Source: Pseudomonadota bacterium (lineage in GTDB: Bacteria > Pseudomonadota > Alphaproteobacteria > Geminicoccales > Geminicoccaceae). Taken from it: a DNA stretch of 35,416 nucleotides. The notes under the pieces were generated by a model. That model was not told where the DNA came from, made no database searches, and saw only the letters and a program-made list of their open reading frames with translations. The translations under genes and the position numbers were made by a program. Of this stretch, positions 24,556 through 30,969 are shown in pieces (position 1 is the stretch's first letter; every line of letters starts with the position of its first letter). The stretch covers positions 1 through 35,416 of the forward strand of contig JAUQQO010000056.1 in NCBI GenBank assembly GCA_030549795.1. The letters are read 5' to 3'.

Positions 24556-24639
24556 GCGCGCCGAGAACCGGATTGGCTTCGCCGCCCTCGCCGCTCCTGC
24601 GCAAGCCGCAGCCATCGCAGCACCAAACCGGGGCACGCC

Positions 24640-25803
24640 ATGAACCCCATCCGGTCCGAGATCCTCGCTCTCGAACCCTCCGGGATCGCCAAAGTCGCGG
24701 CCGATTACTTGGACGATCCGGAAGTGATCCCCTTGTGGTTCGGAGAGAGCGACATCGTCACACCGCCTTTTATTCGCGAAGCGGCAATACGCGCTCTCGA
24801 AGCAGGCAAGACCTTCTATGGTCCGACCCGAGGTCACGTGCCGGTGCGCGAGGCGATCGAGCGCTATCTCTACCGCATATACGGTGTTGCTGTGCACCCG
24901 GACCGGATCACGATGCCGGGCTCGACCATGCTCACCGTCATGATCACCTGCCAGTGCCTGATCAACCCAGGTGACGAGGTGATCCTGATCGCACCTTATT
25001 GGCCCAACATCCGCACCGTGATCGAAGTGTTGGGCGGCGTACCCAAAGAGGTGCGGCTTGAAGAGGGCCCGGAGCGCTGGCACCTCGACCTCGGCCGAGT
25101 CGAAGCGGCGATCGGGCCCAAAACGAAAGCCATTTACGTGAACAGCCCGTCCAACCCCACCGGTTGGATCATGCAGCCGCACGAGCAGGCTGCGCTCCTC
25201 GCGCTGTGTCGGCGCCACGGTCTCGCTTTGATCGCCGATGAGGTCTACCACCGCAATGTGTTCGAGGGCCCCGATCCCGCCCCCTCCTTTCTGACCCTCG
25301 CCCAAGAGGACGAGCCGGTCTTCGTGCTCAACGGATTCTCGAAGGCCTGGGCGATGACGGGTTGGCGGCTGGGATGGATGGTTCACCCCAAAAGCCTCGC
25401 TACGCCCATGCGGGTGCTCTCGGAAGTCAATAACACGGGTGCCACCGCTTTCGCGCAGTACGGCGGCATCGCCGCGCTCGAACAGGGCGAAGCCTTCGTG
25501 GCTGAATTCCGCGCCCGCACCCGTCACAACCGCGATCTCGTCATGCGCATGTTGGGTGCGCATCCGCGGGTGCGCCTCTTGCGGCCGGAGGGCGCGTTCT
25601 ATGCCTTCCCGCGCATCGAAGGCCTCAAGGACAGCCTCGCCTTTTGCCGCCGGCTGGTGGAGGAGGAGAAAGTCGGCACCGCTGCCGGCTATACTTTCGG
25701 TGCTGGCAACGAGAGCCACATCCGCTTGTGCTTCGCCATTTCCCCCGAGCGGCTCGAGCTCGCCCTTGAGCGGATCTGCGCCTTTCTCGACCGCTTCGAC
25801 TGA
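24640..25803 (+). CDS. Class I/II PLP-dependent aminotransferase
   Basis: A 387-residue fold-type I aminotransferase. PLP-binding Lys235 is in NGFSKAWAMTGWRLGW; other family marks are FYGPTRGHVPVREAI near 65-80, NSPSNPTGW near 168-176 with the PLP-contacting Asn, IADEVYHR near 202-209, and RLCFAISPERL near the C-terminus with the carboxylate-binding Arg. It resembles the aspartate aminotransferase-like subgroup, but the amino-acid specificity cannot be told from this. It is 84 bases after the GGDEF gene on the same strand and is followed by a lipoprotein gene. Confidence 0.9.
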   Translation: MNPIRSEILALEPSGIAKVAADYLDDPEVIPLWFGESDIVTPPFIREAAIRALEAGKTFYGPTRGHVPVREAIERYLYRIYGVAVHPDRITMPGSTMLTVMITCQCLINPGDEVILIAPYWPNIRTVIEVLGGVPKEVRLEEGPERWHLDLGRVEAAIGPKTKAIYVNSPSNPTGWIMQPHEQAALLALCRRHGLALIADEVYHRNVFEGPDPAPSFLTLAQEDEPVFVLNGFSKAWAMTGWRLGWMVHPKSLATPMRVLSEVNNTGATAFAQYGGIAALEQGEAFVAEFRARTRHNRDLVMRMLGAHPRVRLLRPEGAFYAFPRIEGLKDSLAFCRRLVEEEKVGTAAGYTFGAGNESHIRLCFAISPERLELALERICAFLDRFD

Positions 25804-25922
25804 GCCCGCCATCGCGGTTCCTCGGCTGCGACGCGCCGTCGCGCGAGATCGCCCAGCCCCGAGCGCTGCACTGCGCGGGCGCGCTATGGGATATTTCTTA
25901 TAAGTTTTCGTAGAGCGCGCAC

Positions 25923-26300
25923 ATGCTCGTGTACTTGCGATTTGCGCTCGGCGTCGTCTTGTCCCTAGCGCTTTTGCTCGGCGGCTGCACCCGCATGCGC
26001 GAAATGCCTCTTACGCCTTCTGCGGCCGACGTGGACGGCGTGAAACCTGGAGACAGCGTACGCCTCACGCTGCGTGACGGCTCGGTGCACGAATTCGAAG
26101 TCCGTGCCGTGGAACCCGATGCGATCGCCGGAGATGGAGCGCGCATCACGAAGGCCGAGATCGTCAAGCTCGAGCGCAAAGAGATCGACGTGGGCGCAAC
26201 GGCGGCGGTCGGTGTCGCGGGAACCGGGCTGCTTATCCTGCTCCTCTTCGGCCTCGCCCTGGCGGCGGCCGCGCCGGCCATGTTCCTCGCCGGCGGGTGA
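25923..26300 (+). CDS. Small lipoprotein with C-terminal hydrophobic segment
   Basis: I do not recognise the family. The 125-residue protein has a lipoprotein signal peptide (residues 1-21) ending in the lipobox LLGGC, so Cys22 should be lipidated. A short beta-rich middle (about 38-80: KPGDSVRLTLRDGSVHEFEVRAVE) looks like a small barrel or SH3-like unit. The C-terminus (about 90-122) is a long hydrophobic stretch rich in Gly, Ala and Leu. A lipid anchor plus a membrane segment is an unusual pairing. An AT-rich stretch with a TATAAG hexamer just upstream could be its -10. It converges with nsrR. Confidence 0.6.
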   Translation: MLVYLRFALGVVLSLALLLGGCTRMREMPLTPSAADVDGVKPGDSVRLTLRDGSVHEFEVRAVEPDAIAGDGARITKAEIVKLERKEIDVGATAAVGVAGTGLLILLLFGLALAAAAPAMFLAGG

Positions 26301-26344
26301 ACATCGCGATCGCCCGCCGCGCTGCCCGGCCGATCGCAACCGCA

Positions 26345-26776
26345 CTAGGGAACGAGCAGTTCGCGAAGACGGCGACGCTCGGCGACGACATCGGCGAGGG
26401 TCACGCGATCGAGCACCGCCAAAAAGGCTTCGAGCGCTTCTTTGAGCACCGCGCGAAGCTCGCAGCCCGGCTCGAGCCGGCACCGCCCGCTCGACGGCTC
26501 GAAACATTCGACGAGGCGCAGATCGGTCTCGGTGATGCGCACCACCCGACCGAGGGAGATCCGCTCGGGCGCCGCTCCCAGCCGATAGCCTCCAGCACGG
26601 CCTCGCACCGAAGAAAGAAAGCCGTGACGCGCTAGGAGATGGGTGATCTTGCGGACGTGACCTTCGGGAATGTGGTACGTCTCGGCGATCTCCGCCACGG
26701 TCACGAGCTCGGGCTCGCGCACCGCAGCGAGAACGAGTGTGCGCAGCGCATAATCCGAGAGCTTGGAGAGCTGCAC
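26345..26776 (-). CDS. nsrR: Rrf2-family NO-sensing repressor, NsrR-like
   Basis: Winged-helix regulator of the Rrf2 family that binds an iron-sulfur cluster. The helix-turn-helix lies at about residues 25-55, followed by the wing (SVRGRAGGYRLG). The three cluster cysteines (CFEPSSGRCRLEPGC) are spaced C-x7-C-x5-C; numbered from the chosen start they are Cys91, Cys99 and Cys105, close to known NsrR proteins. The GTG start at 26776 is chosen because the protein then begins QLSKLSDYALR, matching family N-termini; an ATG at 26824 would add 16 charged residues. It is the last gene after norS-norY-senC-orf1-nirC, so it likely represses this operon and its own synthesis, relieved when NO damages the cluster. 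Confidence 0.8.
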   Translation of the reverse strand: MQLSKLSDYALRTLVLAAVREPELVTVAEIAETYHIPEGHVRKITHLLARHGFLSSVRGRAGGYRLGAAPERISLGRVVRITETDLRLVECFEPSSGRCRLEPGCELRAVLKEALEAFLAVLDRVTLADVVAERRRLRELLVP

Positions 26777-26866
26777 CGGCTGTCGATCCGATACCTGCCT
26801 GCGGCGCTCCGCATCGCGCGCCATCGCTGCTCTAAGTCTACCAGCGCCAGCGGCCAACGGGCAGGT

Positions 26867-27688
26867 CTAGGATGACGTCTGCTCCTTGCCTGTCGTCACC
26901 GGGGCCGGCGAAGCCGCACGTTCCGGCGAAGTAAGGATCAGAGCGTAGCCAGCTCCCAGGACGAGAGCGCCGGCGATCGCATTGCCGATCGTGACCCACA
27001 AGAGATTGTGGGCGATCCCGCCAACCCCCAAGCCTGGCACCACGCCGGAGAGGTAGGCAGTGGCGAAGATCGTCATGTTGGCTACCGAATGTTCGAAACC
27101 GCAAGCGATGAACGCGAACAAACACCAGAAGATGAGAATACAACGCGCTGCATCACTACGGGCGCGCTCGACGGTCCACAGAGCCAAGCAGACCAGCCAA
27201 TTGCATAGAATACCTCGCGCGAGCAAGGAAAGTGTACCGGATTCCGCTTTGTAGAGTGCGACGTCGCGCAGAAGACTGGCTGTCGGGGCCAGGATACGGC
27301 TACCTCCGATCACGAACAGTGCCGCGAGCACAACCGACCCCAAGAGGTTGGCGAGCCAGGTCCATACCCAAGCGAGCAACACGGTCCGTGGACCGATGCG
27401 CGCCTCGAGCCAGCCAATGGTCATCGACAGGGTATGTCCGGTAAAGAGTTCCGAGCCGGCGAAGACCACAAGCGTCAGCGCGATCCCGAAACTCGCCCCC
27501 ATAACGAGCGGTCGCAAAGAGGCGTCGAGTGGTTCGCCGACCGAAAGGATGAGCAAGATACCCGCCCCCACGTAAGCACCGGCAAAGACGCCAGCGAGCG
27601 TAAACCCGAGCGGATTGTCTCTCATCAACCGCGCCTTCGCTTCCGCTGCCTGCGCGAAACTGATGTACGTGTCGCGAAGATCTCGCAT
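26867..27688 (-). CDS. nirC: Nitrite channel NirC (formate/nitrite transporter family)
   Basis: Pentameric inner-membrane channel subunit of about 273 residues with six membrane helices. It reads closely like NirC: FAGSELFTGHT (77-86), a GILCNWLVCLALW segment (159-171), and CGFEHSVANMTIF (196-208), where His200 is the central pore histidine of the family. GGIAHNLLWVTIGN follows. The ATG at 27688 has GGGAG six bases before it; the open frame upstream in the same frame is not needed. It lies 17 bases after orf1 in the norS operon. It would move nitrite (and perhaps related anions) across the inner membrane, a sensible partner of NO metabolism. FocA-like formate use is less likely. Confidence 0.9.
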   Translation of the reverse strand: MRDLRDTYISFAQAAEAKARLMRDNPLGFTLAGVFAGAYVGAGILLILSVGEPLDASLRPLVMGASFGIALTLVVFAGSELFTGHTLSMTIGWLEARIGPRTVLLAWVWTWLANLLGSVVLAALFVIGGSRILAPTASLLRDVALYKAESGTLSLLARGILCNWLVCLALWTVERARSDAARCILIFWCLFAFIACGFEHSVANMTIFATAYLSGVVPGLGVGGIAHNLLWVTIGNAIAGALVLGAGYALILTSPERAASPAPVTTGKEQTSS

Positions 27689-27705
27689 TCGCCGCTCCCG
27701 AACGG

Positions 27706-28314
27706 TCAGCGCACGGATGCCTGCACCGCCGCTCGCACAGACCGTGAAGACGATGTAGCTTCTGGCTTCGCTGTCGATGAGGTCGAAAAATGCACCAGCC
27801 AAACCACAAAAGCCAAGACTGACAGAATGATTAGAGCAACACCGATTTCATCTTGGTCGTTGCGCGGATAGCGTAGGCACAAACGCTGCGGCAGCACGAG
27901 ATAAAGCCATCCCATGGCTGTCGCCATCGCGATCGCATGCACGGCCAGCATTTGCCGGGCGAGCCACGGGGTGGCGGGCAAGCTGGTCGCAAGAGCCGCC
28001 CCCGCAACGGGCAGGCTCACGAACTTAACGAGCGCGTAGTCGATCGAACCCACGCTCGTGTCGATCGCGCGCGGCACCATCCAAAAGGTCAGAATCGCTC
28101 CGGCGAGGACGATCCCGCTCGCTCCGCCCCGGTTCCAGGCCTGTATCGATGCCCCGCAACGTCCACCGCCAACCACAGCCCCCAGCGCGAGCAAGAGCGG
28201 GTACTCGACCAGGACATGGGTGACCAGGCGAGCTTCGAGGATCGGTCGAAGAAGGACGAACAGTGCCCCCCACCCGATGAAGGCAAGTGCGGCCCGATCC
28301 ATCGCCCCGATCAT
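27706..28314 (-). CDS. Membrane protein of the norSY-senC cluster (orf1)
   Basis: A 202-residue integral membrane protein with about five or six hydrophobic helices and a Ser/Thr-rich hydrophilic C-terminal tail. I know of no function for it. Its place right after senC, with a four-base stop/start overlap (ATGA), matches the uncharacterised orf1 of the norSY-senC-orf1 clusters of ammonia oxidisers. A few histidines lie near or in the helices (VTHVLVEYP, LAVHAIAMATAMGW) and could bind heme or metal, but that is a guess. It may assist assembly of the reductase. Confidence in the gene is good; its role is unknown. Confidence 0.75.
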   Translation of the reverse strand: MIGAMDRAALAFIGWGALFVLLRPILEARLVTHVLVEYPLLLALGAVVGGGRCGASIQAWNRGGASGIVLAGAILTFWMVPRAIDTSVGSIDYALVKFVSLPVAGAALATSLPATPWLARQMLAVHAIAMATAMGWLYLVLPQRLCLRYPRNDQDEIGVALIILSVLAFVVWLVHFSTSSTAKPEATSSSRSVRAAVQASVR

Positions 28315-28907
28315 CGCCGCAAGCCCCGCAGCGCCGGTTCGATCTCTTCGGGATCGAAAATGGCGCTCAGCCGTCCTTGGGCATCGACGAGGTGAAGGGC
28401 AGCGTTGTGCACGAATCCCCCTTCACCATCCGGGATGACCACTACGCCGAAGGTCTCGAGAAGGATTCGCAACTCGTTCGCGCGTTCGGGTACCGCGACG
28501 CGCCAGTGGGCGGGATCGGCGCCGTGCGCCTCGGCATAGGCCTGCAACGCCTTTTGATCGTCGCGCGCGGGATCAAAGCTCACCGAGAGGAGCTGCGGGA
28601 GCGGCTCACCGCCGCCGCGTCTGATCCTCTCTTGGATGCGCGCGAAACTGTCGCCGAGGGCGACGCACAGAGTGGGACAGCTCGAGTAGATGAATTCGAC
28701 CAGCATCGGTCTGCCCGGCTGCGGCAGGAAGAAGCGGTCGCCCGTGCTGTCGCGGAGCGCTACCGAAGGGACGGGTACGGGCGTACGGGCCACGGCCAGC
28801 CGCCGTGCAGTTTCCGTGGTGAAGGCAGCGAAGCCGTCGGTCTCGAGGGCGAGCACCGCGACCCCAGCAGCGAAGAGAAGGACGCTCGCGAATGCGGTGC
28901 GGATCAC
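28311..28907 (-). CDS. senC: SenC/Sco1-family copper chaperone
   Basis: Thioredoxin-fold protein of 198 residues that delivers copper to CuA or CuB sites of heme-copper enzymes. One N-terminal membrane anchor (residues 4-21) leaves the domain in the periplasm. The copper ligands are visible: Cys77 and Cys81 (SSCPTLC) and His167 (GFVHNAALHL). The start is a GTG at 28907, four bases after the norY stop. Its position between the CuA-containing oxidoreductase and orf1 suggests it matures NorS CuA. The N-terminal linker is short, as in other bacterial Sco proteins. Confidence 0.93.
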   Translation of the reverse strand: MIRTAFASVLLFAAGVAVLALETDGFAAFTTETARRLAVARTPVPVPSVALRDSTGDRFFLPQPGRPMLVEFIYSSCPTLCVALGDSFARIQERIRRGGGEPLPQLLSVSFDPARDDQKALQAYAEAHGADPAHWRVAVPERANELRILLETFGVVVIPDGEGGFVHNAALHLVDAQGRLSAIFDPEEIEPALRGLRR

Positions 28908-28911
28908 GGGC

Positions 28912-30372
28912 TCACCGTCCTACGCGTTCCTCTGGCACAGCGATTAGACCCACGATCGATTTCGCAAAGAACCCGCTTGCGCCCAAAAGCACGAGTGCCG
29001 CGAAGACGACTCCCGGAATGTCGTGGACGATCCAGGCTGCATCATGGACCGCCCACCGACGCGGTACGCTTGCCGCCCCGGCGACGAGGAAGCTGATCGC
29101 GAGGCCGGCACCGCCGATCAGATAGGAGGCGAAGAACAGACGATCGGAGGCAACGAATCCCCCGCTCCGACGGCCACCGGCGAGCCAGAGGAGGGTTCCC
29201 CAGATCATCGCGACCTGGCCTAGGATCAAATACATATGAAAATGACCAGGAACCCAGAGCGTATTGTGCATGACTTTGTTGACGGCAATAATCCCGTCGA
29301 TCCACGCCGGCATCACACCCGCTGTCCACCCGCCCACCCCGAGCACGAGGAGCGCTGCCGGGAGATCAAGGGTTGCGCCCGAGCGGTGCAGGTTGGTGAG
29401 CAGTCCGAAAGCAGTCACGGCGACCAGGGGCACCGCGCTGCCGTAAGAAAGGACCTGGCCGATGACGAGCGACCATGGCGGCATCACCGTGTCCTGCAAC
29501 AAATGGTGGGTGTAGACGGCCATCACGAAGACCAGGATCACGCTCCAAGCACCGGCGAAGAGCCGCGTCACTTTCCACGGTCGACCAGTGTAAAGCGGAA
29601 CGATTTCATACACTGCGATCACTGCCATATAAATCGTAGCATTGATAAACACGTGACCAAAGAAATAGATCATGTTTTTCGCCAACAGAGGATCGAGAAT
29701 CGTTCCAGCGACGAGAATATCGATAATAGACATCGTGATCGCCGCGGCACCGAAGACGAGACCTAGGGTATTGAAGACGGTAACGGCCGAGGCTGCGATC
29801 ACGGTAGGTGGCGGTAGCGGATCCTGCTGGCCGCCGAACAAAAGTGGCCAGCCGAGAGCTCGCGCGAGACTTCCCCACCGGCTACGCAACGCGCGCGCAC
29901 ACTCGAGGTGCACGAGTAGGAACGCCACGCCCACGAGCGCCAGTCCAACGAGATAGACGACCGCCGTTGCGGGCGACCACACTCCACCCGATCGGGCGGG
30001 CAAGGGATAAAGGAACGTCCAGGCCCCCGCGAAACCCCCAACGAAAATACTTCCCAAAATAACGACGACACCCGACAAGAACAACGCCATAAAGGCCCAA
30101 AACACGCGCTCGTCGAGGTCAACGTGCCGCCCGAGGAATGTCCACAACACAGCAAGGCCGGTAAGACCAGCGGTTCCGACCATACCAATACCATGCGCGG
30201 TCATGATCTCGTAAAAGAGCCTCGGATCCATTGACAGCAACTCGGCCTGGCTCGCTTTCATGACGAGGCCGAAGACCATCATGAGCAAAAAGACGAGGCC
30301 GCCCAAAAGCAGCGCTATGCGAGCAGGCGGGAGCTCCGGGACAGCGCGGACGGCGCTCAGGCGAGGTGTCAT
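28912..30372 (-). CDS. norY: Heme-copper nitric oxide reductase (sNOR type), catalytic subunit I
   Basis: Integral membrane enzyme of 486 residues with about 12 helices, predicted to reduce NO to N2O. All metal ligands of the superfamily are in place: low-spin heme His60 (TAHGIGM) and His379, high-spin heme His377 (PGHFHM), CuB His240, His289 and His290. The helix-VI motif is FFGHVFINATIYM: residue 244, four after the CuB His, is Asn, where oxygen-reducing oxidases have the cross-linked Tyr. This and the norS-norY-senC-orf1 order point to sNOR rather than a terminal oxidase. The ATG at 30372 has GGAGG five bases before it; an upstream in-frame start inside norS is not preferred. The name follows the ammonia-oxidiser clusters. 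Confidence 0.82.
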   Translation of the reverse strand: MTPRLSAVRAVPELPPARIALLLGGLVFLLMMVFGLVMKASQAELLSMDPRLFYEIMTAHGIGMVGTAGLTGLAVLWTFLGRHVDLDERVFWAFMALFLSGVVVILGSIFVGGFAGAWTFLYPLPARSGGVWSPATAVVYLVGLALVGVAFLLVHLECARALRSRWGSLARALGWPLLFGGQQDPLPPPTVIAASAVTVFNTLGLVFGAAAITMSIIDILVAGTILDPLLAKNMIYFFGHVFINATIYMAVIAVYEIVPLYTGRPWKVTRLFAGAWSVILVFVMAVYTHHLLQDTVMPPWSLVIGQVLSYGSAVPLVAVTAFGLLTNLHRSGATLDLPAALLVLGVGGWTAGVMPAWIDGIIAVNKVMHNTLWVPGHFHMYLILGQVAMIWGTLLWLAGGRRSGGFVASDRLFFASYLIGGAGLAISFLVAGAASVPRRWAVHDAAWIVHDIPGVVFAALVLLGASGFFAKSIVGLIAVPEERVGR

Positions 30373-30382
30373 CGTTGCCTCC

Positions 30383-30901
30383 CTAGCCCTTTGGGACGAC
30401 ATCGAGTTCAGCGATCATGCCGTGGTGGACGAGACCGCAATATTCGAGGCAGAGTATGCGGTAACGGCCGGGCTCGGCGAACGTCCAACTCACCTTATTC
30501 ACCCAGCCCGGCATGGCCTGGGTTTGGAACAACAAGCGCCCCTGGAGGTCGAAGACGCCGAATCCGTGGTTCACGTCCTCGCTCGTGGCGAGGAACACGA
30601 CAGGAGTATTTGCGGGGACCCGCGCCGGTTCGAGTTCCCACGCCCACAAGCGCGCGCGCACCGTGACCGAAACCACCTCCGGCCCCGTCGCCACTGCGTG
30701 CGGCCACGGGACGAGGGTGAGCAGGGCGATCGCCGCACCCATCACCAGCGAGCCCCAGAGCAGCCGGGCGCGCAGCTTCGCCGCCGCTTCGGCCGCGCTC
30801 CAGCCTGCCTCGCCGGGTTGGAGTTCCCGCAGCACCTTGGCGAACACGGCGGCGACCGCCGCAACCGCGGCCAGTGAGACCGCGAGCACCTGCTCCTGCA
30901 T
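30383..30901 (-). CDS. norS: sNOR subunit II with CuA centre
   Basis: Electron-entry subunit of the heme-copper enzyme, 172 residues. Two N-terminal helices (about 5-21 and 48-66) are followed by a periplasmic cupredoxin domain. The CuA ligands are complete: His112 (DVNHGFGV), Cys151, Cys155, His159 and Met162 (CLEYCGLVHHGM). It takes electrons from cytochrome c or a small copper protein and passes them to NorY. It is short for a CoxB, without cytochrome domain. The ATG at 30901 has GGGGGAGG directly upstream. First gene of the operon, with promoter and palindrome just before it; norY starts ten bases after its stop. Confidence 0.85.
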   Translation of the reverse strand: MQEQVLAVSLAAVAAVAAVFAKVLRELQPGEAGWSAAEAAAKLRARLLWGSLVMGAAIALLTLVPWPHAVATGPEVVSVTVRARLWAWELEPARVPANTPVVFLATSEDVNHGFGVFDLQGRLLFQTQAMPGWVNKVSWTFAEPGRYRILCLEYCGLVHHGMIAELDVVPKG

Positions 30902-30919
30902 GTGCCTCCCCCGCGGTTT

Positions 30920-30942
30920 AACATCGATTTAACATTGATGTT
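30920..30942 (-). promoter_or_regulatory. Palindromic operator candidate upstream of norS (possible NsrR site)
   Basis: A 23-base palindrome with outer arms AACATC and GATGTT; nine of the 11 base pairs around the central A are complementary. It lies 19-41 bases before the norS start and just downstream of the -10 candidate, so a bound protein would block transcription. The size (two 11-base half-sites) and the ATTT toward the centre are like NsrR operators; the left half matches the classical AAGATGCATTT half at eight of 11 positions. Assignment to the nsrR gene of this operon is inference. Confidence 0.55.
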
Positions 30943-30969
30943 TTTAGCGCGCGAAAGGGCCGGACGCAA
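30941..30969 (-). promoter_or_regulatory. Candidate promoter of the norS operon
   Basis: Minus-strand hexamers TTGCGT (30964-30969) and TAAAAA (30941-30946) are 17 bases apart, four of six matches each to the vegetative consensus. The -10 touches the palindromic operator candidate, placing the likely transcript start inside it. It lies inside the apparent 3' end of the frameshifted dctM frame but downstream of that gene's probable original stop. Confidence 0.4.

Noticed and set aside
28912-30402. cbb3- or aa3-type cytochrome oxidase
   Set aside because: No His-Tyr motif in helix VI, no CcoO/P subunits and gene order norS-norY-senC-orf1 favour sNOR.
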